64,000 nucleotides of DNA from Rhodoligotrophos sp. CJ14 (GTDB lineage: Bacteria > Pseudomonadota > Alphaproteobacteria > Rhizobiales > Im1). The DNA lies in NCBI RefSeq assembly GCF_038811545.1, contig NZ_CP133319.1, positions 2,757,516 to 2,821,515 of the forward strand, given 5' to 3'. The notes below the pieces were generated by a model that saw only the letters and a list, made by a program, of their open reading frames with translations, had not been told where the DNA came from and did not search any database. Shown piece by piece: positions 16,095 through 25,888 of the stretch. A program made the translations under genes and the position numbers. The first letter of the stretch is position 1. Each line of letters starts with the position of its first letter.

Positions 16095-19000
16095 TCAGGC
16101 GTAGCGGAAGTCGTCGGCGGAAAGGCTGGAGATGGCGACGCCTTCGAGCAGCACGAGATTATCGCCGCTGTCATCGATGCTCAGCACCACCCCCTCATCC
16201 GACTCTTCCAGCGCTGCCAGCACATCCTCGAAATCGGCGAAGTCGAGGGCCGCAAGATCGATGACATCGGCACCAAGCCCGAAATCGGTGATGATGTCGG
16301 AGCCTGCATTCTCCGCGAACACGAAGGTGTCCGCCCCAAGCCCGCCGCTCATCACGTCATTGCCTTCACCACCCTTGAGGATGTCATTGCCGATGCTGCC
16401 CGAGAGCTGGTCATCGCCGGCACCGCCATCGAGCTCGTCATGACCGAGACCGCCCTTGAGGACATCATCGCCCTCGCCGCCGATCAGCTTGTCATTGCCG
16501 ATGCCGCCGTCGAGCTCATCATCGCCCGCATCGCCTTTGAGGATATCGTTACCGATGCTGCCGCGGATCTGATCATCGCCCTCGCCGCCATCCAGCTGGT
16601 CGGCGCGCAGACCCCCGGTAATGCGGTCATCACCATCATCACCGTAGATCTTGTTCTCCCGGATGAGATTCCCGCGCAGATTGTCCGCACCCGGCGTGCC
16701 CTTGGTCCAGCCCTCATGGGGATCGGTGGGATCCTCATCGGCAACCGTGACCTTCACCGTGGCCGTGGTCTCGCCACCCTTGGCGTCGGAAACGGTGTAG
16801 GTGAAGGAGGCTTCGCCCGTGAAGCCGTCTGCGGGCGTAAAGACCACATTGCCCTCCTCATCGAGCGATACGGTGCCATGCTCGGCATCCTGCACCGACA
16901 GGATCTCGAGCTCATCGCCATCCGCATCGCTGTCATTGGCGAGAAGGGTTGCCGCCGAGATGGTCGCAACCACGCCCGCCCGGGCACTTACCGCATCATT
17001 GCCAGCAACGGGCACGGTGTTGGCCCGCGGCTCGACCTTCACCTTCACCGTGGCTTTGCTCTCGCCCCCCTTGCCGTCGGAGACGGTGTAGGTGAAGGAG
17101 GCCTCACCGGTGAAGCCCTCTGCGGGCGTAAAGACAACATTGCCCTCGTCGTCGAGCGCAAGCGTGCCATGCTGTGCGTCCTGCACCGACAGGAGCTCGA
17201 GCTCGTCGCCATCGGCGTCGCGGTCATTGGCGAGCAGCGTTGCTGCCGTGATGGTCAGGCTCTCGCCCTGTTCGGCTGCGACCTCGTCGGCGGCAGCGAC
17301 CGGCGCCCGGTTCGGCTGCGGCCGCACTGTCACCGTCACCTCGCCGGTTGCCTCACCGCCATTGCCATCGGAGATGGTGTAGGTGAAGCGCGCATCACCG
17401 GTGAAGCCATCGGCGGGCGTGAACACAACCTTGCCCTCGACCAGCGCCACCGTGCCGTTCACCGCACCACCGACCTCGGTCAGGGTGAGTTCATCGCCAT
17501 CGGCATCGCGATCATTGCCGAGCAGGCTTGCCGCCGAGATGGTGACCGGCTTTTCGGCCAGGCCATAGACCCGATCCTTGCCGGCAACCGGCGCGCTGTT
17601 CTCGCCCTCACCAACGGTCACCGTCACCGTCGCCGTATCGGTGCCGCCCTTGCCATCGGACATGGTGTAGGTGAAGGAAGCCTCGCCTGCGAACCCGTCC
17701 TCGGGCGTGAACACCACATTGCCCTCGTCATCGAGCGCGACGGTGCCATGCTCGGCATTGCCCACCGCGATGATCTCGAGCTCATTGCCATCGGCATCGG
17801 TGTCATTGGCGAGAAGCAGGGCGGCCGCGACCGTCAGCACCTCACCGCGCGCCGCAGCAAAGCCCTCGTCATCAGCGGCCACGGGAACCGCATTCTCGCC
17901 GGGCTGACCACCATCGGATGACAGGGAGACCACGTTCACATTGTCGAAAGACACACCCTGGCTGCCCCAGGAGAACAGGCCAACCGTGCCCTTGTCATGC
18001 GCATGGGTCTCGATGGGGTAAGCGAAGAGCGGCTCGCCATCCACATAGGCCTGGACAGCCTGATCCACGACCTCGACCCTCAAGTCGAATTCCTGTCCAG
18101 GAGTATAACGCGCCGGGATCTGGGTGAGGTAACGCTCGACCCCGTCCTTCACTTCGATGAGCTGGAACAGGCTGTTGCCTGACTGCGCATCGAGCTCGAT
18201 CTTGTAGTAATTATCCGGGTCCTGATAGTAGACGAGCAGGCCCAGCGCACCATTGTCAGGCGACTGGATCGTGGCCTCGACCGCGTAATCGCTCCACTCC
18301 TTGGCCGCCTCATCATTATAGAGCGCGTAGGTTCCCTTGCGCAGCACGTTGGTGCCATCGCCCAGCGGGCTCCAGCCCTTTTGCCATGGATCTGGATGAG
18401 AGGCACCCGCCCAGGTCAGCTCGCGGCTCTTGAGATCCGAGAGCTGAACGAGCTTGCCGTCCTGCCATTCCCATTGCGAGGCCGTGCCGCTCTCGCCGAC
18501 GCCGCCGAACTCGCCTTCATCGACGATGGTCCAGTTCGCCTGCCAGTCTTCACCGCCGAAATCATCGGAGAGAAGCACCCGGTCAGCCGGGACCGCATCG
18601 ATCACCACCTGATCGGTCGCGGTCTTTCCGGTAGCATCGGTGACTGTGAGCGTCAGGGTGTGACGGCCGGTCGCGAGATTGACCTCGGCCGATTTGCCCT
18701 CGGCGATGACGTTGCCTTCCGCATCCTTCCAGACATAGGACACGATCTCGTCGGGACCGAACGTGCCTTCGGCGTCAAGGCCGACGGTTACCGTGCCATT
18801 CCCATTGCTGTCGAGCGCCCTCGCGTCGCCACCGGCATGGGCCGTGAGCTCAGCCTTGCCCACATAGACGCTGTCGAATTGTGAGCTCTTCTGCCCATCG
18901 GAATAGAAGCCCACAGTCCCGCCGGACAACGGCTCCTCATCGACGACCGTGCCGAACATGCTGCGCCCGTCCAGGAACACATTGATCTCGTTCCCGGTGA

Positions 19001-21695
19001 CGGCGATCTTGAGATCCGCATCGCGCATCCACGGCGCACCGGCATTGGTGGTTGCAAGCACGGTCTCCTGGCCGTCCACCACCTTGATCAGCGAGCGCGT
19101 GTTGTTTTCACTGTTCAGCACCACTTTGTAGTGGTTGTCCTCGTCCTGATAATAGAAGACCGCGCCGATATTGTCGTCATCGCTCGATTGCAGCGTGACC
19201 TCATAGATGTAATCGGACCAGTCCTTCGCCTCATCTGCCGCCCAGGTCAGGATGTTCTCCGCCCCATTTGAGTTCTCGAACACGCGGCCCTCGAGGGCTG
19301 CCTGGCCATCCTCGACCGTGTCGCGGGAGGCTGCGGACCCCTTCACGATGAAGGTTCCGGTGCTGCCGGTGCCGATTTCTCCGGATCCTATGACGGCGTT
19401 GCCGAAATCGTCGTGAAGCTGGGCCGAGCCGAAATCGATCTGAACGGATATATCGGTCGGCGCCTCCGCCACGATACCGCCGGCCTTGGCACCGCCAAGC
19501 TCGGCAATCTCGGCATCGGTGAACAGCTTGTCGGTGAACAGGACGCTCGAGACATAGACGTCGGACGTCTCGTTACTCTCGTCAGCAAACAGCAGCACGC
19601 CCTTGTTGAGATCGATGGCATAGCGAGCATAGTTGCTGCCCGACTGCACGGTCTCGCCCACCTTCACGCCATCGATATATTTCGAGATGACGGCGCTGGT
19701 GCCCGTATCCTCTACCGTGAAGGCCACCCGGTGCCACTCGTCATAGGTGAAATTGCCTTCGTAATCGGCATTGATGCCGATCCCGCCGCTGGTGGCGCTC
19801 TGCCTCTGAAGGAACAGCTCGCCATCGCTCTGGTTGCTGATATCGGTCTGCAGGAAGCTCGTCCAGCTGCTGTCCTGACCCGAGGGCACGAGCACGTCGT
19901 AAACCAGCGAATAGGACTTCACGACCGTGCCATCCGGCAGCGGTGTGGCCGCGCTCACCTTGATGCCCTGCGTCGGCGCGAGGCCGGGAATACGGGTAAC
20001 CTGCGCCTCACTGCCGCCCTCACCGGAGCCCGGCACAGGCGCGATGCCGAACTCGGAAGGTGTGCCGGTGCTCAGCTCGAGATCTGGTGCCGAGCGGCCC
20101 CATCCCTCCGCGTCACCGTCATTGAAATTGTCCGTGAGCAGCGTGTCCTCACCGGACACGACGACGAGCACTTCGTCGGTTGAGACATTGCCCTGGGAGT
20201 CGGTGACGGCGAGGGTGAACCGATGCCGGCCAGCATCAAGCTCCAGGGTCGGCTTTGCGGTCGTGGCAACCACATTGCCCTCTTCATCGGTCCAGCGGTA
20301 GGTCAGCCCTTCATCATTGCTGGGATTGAGCGTCCGGTCTCCATCGAGCACGACGCTCGCCTTATCTTCCCCTTCCTCGACCACGATGAACTTGTCATCA
20401 CCCGCCTTGGCGATGGCCACAACCTCCGGCGTGCCGAGATCAACACCGGTGATGGTCTCCTGATGTCCGCGATAGGGGCCGGTCAGGCCGTCGCGGTCGA
20501 GCTCATCCTTGTCGCGCGAGCCATCGAGGTAATCATCGAGCTCGGTGAAATAGGTCGAGGTGTAGATGGAACCATTCTCCGGATCGATGGTCACCAGCCG
20601 GATCGCGCCGTTGCCGCCATTGCCCTGCTGGATCTCGCTCGAGACGCCGTTCTGGTAATTCACCATCATCTGATAGACGGGATTGCCGAACTGGTCGTAA
20701 CTGACCAGGGTCTCCGCCCCATCGCCGAAGATGTGACCCGAGAAGGTGAAGGTGACGTTCGGATATTTCTGCACGAGTTCCCGGTAGAGGGTCTCGCCGT
20801 CATTGGCGCCTTCCGGGCTGTTGCCGATGCCATAATCATAGCCGGCGCCCTCGGCATAGAGCGGATTACCGGTGGCGTCATGCCGTCCACCCCAGTTCAT
20901 GTAGGAGTGGTTGGCCAGGATCACCCGATGATCAAGATGATCCTCGATGACCTCGCCCGCCCAGCGGATCACGTCATCACGCGGGCCAAATTCGAGGCTC
21001 AGCACCAGCCACTTCGTGCCGTCCGGCGCAGTGAAGGTATGATAATTGTTCGCGCTGCGGTCCGGCTCCTGGTCATAGACGCCGCCGAAGGTCGGGTTCA
21101 CCGCCGCCTGCTTCTCCGGGGAAAAGCGGATGTCGAGCGGATCGGTTGAGTGGTTGGCGGCATTGCCGGTGTTCTGGTCGTGATTGCCCGGCAACAGCGA
21201 ATAGGGAATCTCCCCGTCGAGTATGCGGATGGCTTCTTCCGCATAGGGCCAATGCGAGCTGTCGCTGTTATTGGTGGTGATGTCGCCCACATGGACGACG
21301 AATTCGATATTGAGGCTGTCCTTGTTGTCGACCAGCCATGTGGTCATGTTCTTGAAGGTCTGGACATTGCTCGGATTGGTGTAATCCTGCGTATCCGGCA
21401 AAACTGCGATCGTATAGGCATTCTCGCCTGTCACGCGAACGCGCACATTCTCGGTGACGCTGTTGCCTTGGGCATCCGATGCGGTGATCTTGAGATCGCT
21501 ATGGCTGAGTGCCTCGAGAAAGTCGATGGTCAGCATGCTGCCATCGAGCGTCACGGCGGCAACGGAGGGATCGCTGCTCTCAACCGTATAGGTGAGGTTC
21601 TCCCCCGCGAAGACTTGAGAAAGGTCGATGACGCGGTCTTCGGACCCGCGCTTCACCATGAAATCCAGAATGGGATCGGTGATGGTCGGCATCAT
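16095..21695 (-). CDS. Giant type I-secreted metallophosphoesterase with cadherin-like and RTX repeats
   Basis: 1866 residues without an N-terminal signal. Residues about 90-400 form a calcineurin-like phosphoesterase (LPDTQDY; HVGDITTNN; PGNHDQN; ILANHSY; FSGHIFGDG). Two PKD-like domains (about 430-515 and 950-1035) alternate with three concanavalin/jellyroll-like modules (about 516-750, 766-949, 1036-1255). Four tandem cadherin-like Ig repeats follow (about 1268-1650; each with LLANDxDADG and GFTGEASFTYT). Then come about eight RTX nonapeptides of the GGxGxDxLx type (about 1666-1780) and a serralysin-like end (DTFVF, DIITDFGLGADVIDL). The RTX tail marks Ca-dependent type I export; HlyD and ABC exporter genes lie just upstream. 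Likely a secreted or surface phosphatase/nuclease-type adhesin; its substrate is unknown. Confidence 0.88.
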   Translation of the reverse strand: MMPTITDPILDFMVKRGSEDRVIDLSQVFAGENLTYTVESSDPSVAAVTLDGSMLTIDFLEALSHSDLKITASDAQGNSVTENVRVRVTGENAYTIAVLPDTQDYTNPSNVQTFKNMTTWLVDNKDSLNIEFVVHVGDITTNNSDSSHWPYAEEAIRILDGEIPYSLLPGNHDQNTGNAANHSTDPLDIRFSPEKQAAVNPTFGGVYDQEPDRSANNYHTFTAPDGTKWLVLSLEFGPRDDVIRWAGEVIEDHLDHRVILANHSYMNWGGRHDATGNPLYAEGAGYDYGIGNSPEGANDGETLYRELVQKYPNVTFTFSGHIFGDGAETLVSYDQFGNPVYQMMVNYQNGVSSEIQQGNGGNGAIRLVTIDPENGSIYTSTYFTELDDYLDGSRDKDELDRDGLTGPYRGHQETITGVDLGTPEVVAIAKAGDDKFIVVEEGEDKASVVLDGDRTLNPSNDEGLTYRWTDEEGNVVATTAKPTLELDAGRHRFTLAVTDSQGNVSTDEVLVVVSGEDTLLTDNFNDGDAEGWGRSAPDLELSTGTPSEFGIAPVPGSGEGGSEAQVTRIPGLAPTQGIKVSAATPLPDGTVVKSYSLVYDVLVPSGQDSSWTSFLQTDISNQSDGELFLQRQSATSGGIGINADYEGNFTYDEWHRVAFTVEDTGTSAVISKYIDGVKVGETVQSGSNYARYAIDLNKGVLLFADESNETSDVYVSSVLFTDKLFTDAEIAELGGAKAGGIVAEAPTDISVQIDFGSAQLHDDFGNAVIGSGEIGTGSTGTFIVKGSAASRDTVEDGQAALEGRVFENSNGAENILTWAADEAKDWSDYIYEVTLQSSDDDNIGAVFYYQDEDNHYKVVLNSENNTRSLIKVVDGQETVLATTNAGAPWMRDADLKIAVTGNEINVFLDGRSMFGTVVDEEPLSGGTVGFYSDGQKSSQFDSVYVGKAELTAHAGGDARALDSNGNGTVTVGLDAEGTFGPDEIVSYVWKDAEGNVIAEGKSAEVNLATGRHTLTLTVTDATGKTATDQVVIDAVPADRVLLSDDFGGEDWQANWTIVDEGEFGGVGESGTASQWEWQDGKLVQLSDLKSRELTWAGASHPDPWQKGWSPLGDGTNVLRKGTYALYNDEAAKEWSDYAVEATIQSPDNGALGLLVYYQDPDNYYKIELDAQSGNSLFQLIEVKDGVERYLTQIPARYTPGQEFDLRVEVVDQAVQAYVDGEPLFAYPIETHAHDKGTVGLFSWGSQGVSFDNVNVVSLSSDGGQPGENAVPVAADDEGFAAARGEVLTVAAALLLANDTDADGNELEIIAVGNAEHGTVALDDEGNVVFTPEDGFAGEASFTYTMSDGKGGTDTATVTVTVGEGENSAPVAGKDRVYGLAEKPVTISAASLLGNDRDADGDELTLTEVGGAVNGTVALVEGKVVFTPADGFTGDARFTYTISDGNGGEATGEVTVTVRPQPNRAPVAAADEVAAEQGESLTITAATLLANDRDADGDELELLSVQDAQHGTLALDDEGNVVFTPAEGFTGEASFTYTVSDGKGGESKATVKVKVEPRANTVPVAGNDAVSARAGVVATISAATLLANDSDADGDELEILSVQDAEHGTVSLDEEGNVVFTPADGFTGEASFTYTVSDAKGGETTATVKVTVADEDPTDPHEGWTKGTPGADNLRGNLIRENKIYGDDGDDRITGGLRADQLDGGEGDDQIRGSIGNDILKGDAGDDELDGGIGNDKLIGGEGDDVLKGGLGHDELDGGAGDDQLSGSIGNDILKGGEGNDVMSGGLGADTFVFAENAGSDIITDFGLGADVIDLAALDFADFEDVLAALEESDEGVVLSIDDSGDNLVLLEGVAISSLSADDFRYA
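16740..17900 (-). repeat. Four tandem cadherin-like coding repeats, unit about 290 bp
   Basis: Within the giant gene, four near-identical units recur every 285-295 bp, each encoding a VPVAxxD start, a LLANDxDADG calcium-type loop and a GFTGEASFTYTxSDxKGG end. Long DNA stretches are shared between units (compare around 16800, 17090 and 17670), so recent duplication or recombinational copy-number change is likely. Confidence 0.85.
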
Positions 21696-21988
21696 ATCTG
21701 TCCTGTCTGAGGCAGGCGCGCCGTCATTGATGGGGAGACGGGCCAGCCCTGCCTAATCCTGTCGACGCACTCCAACCGGCCGGTTCTCCTCCGGTCCCGC
21801 AGTGCAGCAGCCGGACGCTAGGCGGGCCATATGACGGCTTCTTAAAAGCTCGCCCCCTCACCCCATACAAAGATCCAATACCGCCCATCGGCTCAGTCCA
21901 TAGGTCTTGCCGAGCCTCATGTCACATGGACGTAAAAGTCCCATCGGATACCTGCCCTGAAAAGAACGGCGTTAAGAAGATTTGCCCC
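21696..21988. other. Divergent promoter region, RTX gene and LysR gene
   Basis: About 290 bases between the divergent starts at 21695 and 21989. I see no convincing T-N11-A box or long inverted repeat. The LysR reading frame extends back to 21926, but the part before 21989 does not look like the family. Confidence 0.45.
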
Positions 21989-22906
21989 ATGTCGATCGCT
22001 CAGCTGCGCGCGTTCCACCTCGTGGCGGCCGCGGGCGGCTTTTCACAAGCCGCGAGAGAGACGGCGGTCAGCCAGTCCACCTTGTCCGGTCAGGTGCGGC
22101 AGCTCGAGCAGGCAAGCGGCACCACGCTGTTCGAACGCAGGCAGCGCGGTGTGATGCTCACGCCTGAGGGACAGGCACTCTTCGAGATTACCTCGCGCAT
22201 GTTTACGGCCGAGGCAGAAGCCCGCGCACTGCTTAAGGATGAGTCCAGCAAGATCGGCGGTCATCTTCGGGTGGTGGCCGACGGAGCCGTTCACTCACTG
22301 CCAGTGATACAGCAGCTGATCGAAAGGCGTCCGCGGCTGACCTTCTCGTTGGCCATCGCCAATTCGGCGCGCGTGATCTCACAACTCTCCGAATATCGCG
22401 CCGATATGGGACTTACCGCACGAAAGCCGTCAGACAATCGCCTGCATGCACAGAAATACCTGACCATGAAGCTTTCTGCCTTCGTGCCCCGCTTCCATGA
22501 ATGGGCGGGCCGGCGGTCGATCACGATGGCCGAGCTCGACGGCAGGTCCTTCGTGCTGCGTGAGCATGGCTCGCGCACACGCGAGGTCTTTGAAGAGAAT
22601 CTCGCCCGTCATGACCTCACCCTTGGCCGCGTCACTGAGATTGCGACCCAGGACGGCGTGCGTGAGGCCGTTGCGGCCGGCTTCGGCATCGGCGTGTGCG
22701 GATCGCTTGAATTTGGATACGATTCAAGGCTGCACCAGCTGCCAATCACCGATGCCGATATTCCACTGGTGGAATATGTGGTCTGCCTCGATGAACGGCG
22801 CATGCAGCCGCTGGTGCGGGATGCCTTCGCAGCGGCCAGAGAGGCCGCGAGTCTAGCGGCTACTCCTCACGCATGGCCCTTTCGAGCTGATCCTGCAGCG
22901 GCTTGA
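21989..22906 (+). CDS. LysR family transcriptional regulator
   Basis: 305 residues from the ATG at 21989, the point where the LysR domain begins (SIAQLRAFHLVAAAGGFSQAARE; TVSQ-like VSQSTLSGQVRQLEQ). An in-frame start at 21926 would add 21 non-conserved residues. A typical substrate-binding region follows (GVREAVAAGFGIGVCGSLEFG). The gene is divergent from the secreted phosphoesterase and its 3' end overlaps the 3' end of the convergent HlyD gene by 47 bp. It therefore splits the secretion locus and is the obvious candidate regulator of the substrate gene; effector unknown. Confidence 0.9.
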   Translation: MSIAQLRAFHLVAAAGGFSQAARETAVSQSTLSGQVRQLEQASGTTLFERRQRGVMLTPEGQALFEITSRMFTAEAEARALLKDESSKIGGHLRVVADGAVHSLPVIQQLIERRPRLTFSLAIANSARVISQLSEYRADMGLTARKPSDNRLHAQKYLTMKLSAFVPRFHEWAGRRSITMAELDGRSFVLREHGSRTREVFEENLARHDLTLGRVTEIATQDGVREAVAAGFGIGVCGSLEFGYDSRLHQLPITDADIPLVEYVVCLDERRMQPLVRDAFAAAREAASLAATPHAWPFRADPAAA

Positions 22907-24176
22907 CGAGATAGCTGAGTGGCGTCCGATCGCCTGTCCGCATATGAACCTCGGCCGGCATGCCAGGCATGAGACTCAAGCCTTCGAGCTTGGCAATATC
23001 CTCCGCCAACAAACCGATACGCACCGTGTAATAGCTCAGGCCCGATTCCTTTTCAGTGATCAGATCGGCCGAGATCCGCTCGACTAGCCCCCGCACCTCG
23101 GGCGTGGTCCTCTGATTGAAGGCGGAAAGACGAATATTTGCGGGCTGTCCATAATGGATCTGGTCGATATCCGGCGGCGACACCTTCGCTTCGATGGTGA
23201 GGCGGTCCTCGCCAGGGATGATCAGCATGACCGTTTCGCCCGGCGTGATCACCCCACCCACCGTATGAACGGCGAGCTGATGCACTTTGCCGCCAATCGG
23301 CGCGCGCAGATCGATCCGTTTCAGCTGATCCTGAGCCGCAACCTGCTTTTGTACGAGCTCGCCCCATTTTGCCTCGAGCTCGCGCAGGTCTTCGATAACT
23401 TCCGTGCGGAAATCCTGGTCAATCTGCAGGATCTGAAGCTCTGTTTCCGTGTGCTTGCCTTTCGAGCGGGCAAGCTCTGCCTGAAGCTGGCCGCGCTCGC
23501 CCTCGAGGCGCGCTTCCTCTCGTTGCAGCGATCTCAGCCGCGTCAACGGCGCAAGACCTTGCGCTTGCAGCCCCGCAACGTCCTTGATCTCCTTCGAGAT
23601 CAAATCGAGCTCACCGCCTTTTGCCTCGATCTGTGCGGAAAGGCCTCTGGCCTCCTCGTCGAGCTGCGTGAGCCGTTCCTTCAGCTGAGCAATCTGCCCG
23701 AGGCGCCCCTCGCGCCGAGATTTGAACAGGCTCGCCTCGCCCGCCATGGCGGCGGCAACCTGTGGATCATGGCTCCGGGCCTTATAGGCTTCGGGAAAGC
23801 CGAGCACGTCCAGCTGATCACGCTCGGCGGTCAGGCGAGCGCGCCGCGCCTCGAGCTCGATCAGCTGGGTTTCCACCACCATGAGATTGGCGCGCGTCAC
23901 CGTTTCATCGAGCCGGATGAGCAGTTTGCCGGCTTCGACCCGATCGCCGTCGCGGGCGAGGATCGCGCCCACCACACCGCCGTCAGGATGCTGGACTCGC
24001 CTTGCATTGCTCTCGACCACGATCGTGCCCGGTGCGATGATCGCCCCGCTCAAGGACGCCAGTGCCGACCAGCCGCCAAAGCCGAACACCACGAGGCCGA
24101 CCAGCAGGAAGCCGAGTGCCACTTGCCGGCCGATGCCTTCCAGATCCTCTGTCCGGTTGTTCCGCTTCATGATCAT
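22860..24176 (-). CDS. HlyD-family type I secretion adaptor (PrsE-like)
   Basis: 438 residues. A cytoplasmic stub is followed by one transmembrane helix (about 20-45, VALGFLLVGLVVFGFGGW). The beta-barrel/lipoyl half-motifs follow (APGTIVVESNARRVQHPDGGVVGAI; RDGDRVEAGKLLIRLDE), then a long coiled-coil hairpin (about 90-280), the second lipoyl half (IDLRAPIGGKVHQLAVHTVGGVI) and the C-terminal adaptor domain. It bridges the inner-membrane ABC exporter and an outer-membrane TolC protein. It overlaps the ABC gene by four bases (ATGA). No TolC gene is present here, so a chromosomal TolC is presumably used. Confidence 0.92.
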   Translation of the reverse strand: MIMKRNNRTEDLEGIGRQVALGFLLVGLVVFGFGGWSALASLSGAIIAPGTIVVESNARRVQHPDGGVVGAILARDGDRVEAGKLLIRLDETVTRANLMVVETQLIELEARRARLTAERDQLDVLGFPEAYKARSHDPQVAAAMAGEASLFKSRREGRLGQIAQLKERLTQLDEEARGLSAQIEAKGGELDLISKEIKDVAGLQAQGLAPLTRLRSLQREEARLEGERGQLQAELARSKGKHTETELQILQIDQDFRTEVIEDLRELEAKWGELVQKQVAAQDQLKRIDLRAPIGGKVHQLAVHTVGGVITPGETVMLIIPGEDRLTIEAKVSPPDIDQIHYGQPANIRLSAFNQRTTPEVRGLVERISADLITEKESGLSYYTVRIGLLAEDIAKLEGLSLMPGMPAEVHMRTGDRTPLSYLVKPLQDQLERAMREE

Positions 24177-25888
24177 GATGCCACCGCCGTCGGATGTTTG
24201 AGCACGCGCCCAAGCACCTCGTCCTTGGGACCGAAGGCCTGTTGACGCCCCTCCGCAAGCACCAGCACCTTATCGACCGCAGCCAATGCGCTTGGCCTAT
24301 GCGCGATGACGATCACCACGCTTCCCGCTTCCCTTGCCCCTCTGATCGCATGGGTCAGCGCCGCCTCGCCCTCAGCATCAAGGTTCGAGTTCGGCTCATC
24401 CAGCACGATGAGGAAAGGGTCTCCATAGAGCGCGCGGGCGAGCGCCACCCGTTGCCGTTGCCCCGCCGAAAGCGCCTGGCCGCCATCGCCGATCCGGGTC
24501 TCATAGCCAGCCGGCAGCCGCACGATCATCTCGTGCACCCCCGCCCTGCGGGTGGCTGCCAGAATCTCCTGCGAAGTCGCGTCCGGCCTGAACCGCGCGA
24601 TATTTTCGGCCACCGTTCCCGGGAAGAGCTCGATATCCTGCGGGAGATAGCCGACATAGCGGCCGAAATCGTGCCGGTCCCACTGATCGAGCGTCGCACC
24701 ATCGAGGCGCACCCCGCCACGATTGCTCGTCCATACGCCCACGAGCCCGCGCGCCAATGTGGACTTGCCGGAGCCGCTGGCCCCGATCACGCCGACCGCA
24801 TCGCCGGCCCCCACCGAAAAGCTCACCCCCGACAGAGTCGGGCGGTTGGTTCCCGGTGGCACCACCGCCAGATTATCCACATCGAGCCGCTGTGATGGCC
24901 TCGGCAGGACCACCTCCGGGGATGCATCCCTGCTCTCTTCGGCAACCTCGATCAGTCGCCGGTAACTTTGCCGTGCACCGACAAAACCGCGCCAATTGGC
25001 GATCGCGAGCTCGATCGGAGCAAGCGCACGCGATGAAAGGATGGAGCTTGCGATCATCACCCCGGGCGATACCTCTTGCAAAATGACGAGATAGGCACCG
25101 ACCGCCAGCATCAGCGACTGGAGAAAGAAGCGGAACACCTTTGCGGCCGCGCCAATGCCGCCGGCCGCATCGACCGCCCGCTGCTGCTCGCCGAGAAATG
25201 CGCCATGGGCCGCAACCCACCGCTCGCGCAGCGCCGGCAGCATTCCCATGGCGGCGAGCGCCTCCACATTGCGGCGGCAGGTTTCGGCGACCGCATTGCG
25301 GGCTGATGATTTCTGGGATGCTGCCCGGGTCGGATTGCGCGTCTTCACCTCCGTGAGCAGCGTGAAGATGCAAAGCAGAATGGCACCGCCCAACGCCACC
25401 AGCCCGAGCCAGACATGCAGGAGAAACAGGACCGCGAGATAGATCGGCATCCACGGCAGATCGAAAACCGCGACCGGTCCCTGGCTGCCCAGAAACTGAC
25501 GGATCTGATCAAAATCCCGGATCGGCTGCTGGCCATCACCTTCACGGCGGCCGTTGAGGGACTGAAAGGCCACCACGTCGAAGATCAGCTTGCGCAGGCG
25601 GCGATCAAACCGTTCACCGAAGCGTGCCAGAATTCGGCTGCGCACAAAGTCAAGCGCGCCTTGAAAGGCATAGAGCATGGCCGCCAGCCCGAGCAGCACA
25701 ACCAGTGTGGGCACGCTGCGGCTCGAGAGAACCCGGTCGTAGACCTGCAGCATGAAGAAGGGCCCCGTCAGCATCAGCAGGTTCACCACACAGCTGAACA
25801 GACCGATGCTGCCGAAGACGCCATAGCCGGAATGCAGAGCCTCCCTGATAGGGGAGTGGGCGGATCGCGCTGCTGAAACTGGGGGCAT
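24173..25888 (-). CDS. Type I secretion ABC permease/ATPase (PrsD/AprD-like)
   Basis: 571 residues from the ATG at 25888; the frame runs back to 26023 without a convincing start and no strong ribosome site was found, so the exact start is uncertain. The membrane domain has about six helices (SIGLFSCVVNLLMLTGPFFM; VPTLVVLLGLAAMLYAF and others). The nucleotide-binding domain has Walker A GASGSGKST, Q-loop YLPQDIELF, signature LSAGQRQR and Walker B FLIVLDEP. There is no N-terminal C39 peptidase domain, as expected for exporters of RTX proteins. With the HlyD protein it should export the 1866-residue protein. Confidence 0.92.
   Translation of the reverse strand: MPPVSAARSAHSPIREALHSGYGVFGSIGLFSCVVNLLMLTGPFFMLQVYDRVLSSRSVPTLVVLLGLAAMLYAFQGALDFVRSRILARFGERFDRRLRKLIFDVVAFQSLNGRREGDGQQPIRDFDQIRQFLGSQGPVAVFDLPWMPIYLAVLFLLHVWLGLVALGGAILLCIFTLLTEVKTRNPTRAASQKSSARNAVAETCRRNVEALAAMGMLPALRERWVAAHGAFLGEQQRAVDAAGGIGAAAKVFRFFLQSLMLAVGAYLVILQEVSPGVMIASSILSSRALAPIELAIANWRGFVGARQSYRRLIEVAEESRDASPEVVLPRPSQRLDVDNLAVVPPGTNRPTLSGVSFSVGAGDAVGVIGASGSGKSTLARGLVGVWTSNRGGVRLDGATLDQWDRHDFGRYVGYLPQDIELFPGTVAENIARFRPDATSQEILAATRRAGVHEMIVRLPAGYETRIGDGGQALSAGQRQRVALARALYGDPFLIVLDEPNSNLDAEGEAALTHAIRGAREAGSVVIVIAHRPSALAAVDKVLVLAEGRQQAFGPKDEVLGRVLKHPTAVAS

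Noticed and set aside
16740-17900. CRISPR-like periodic repeats
   Set aside because: The period is about 290 bp, in frame and coding for cadherin-like domains; there are no short repeats with unique spacers.
16032-17921. 629-residue plus-strand ORF opposite the RTX and cadherin-like region
   Set aside because: It is antisense to a long gene with clear domains; its repeats of Ile/Ala-rich text mirror the RTX codons. No ribosome site or domain.
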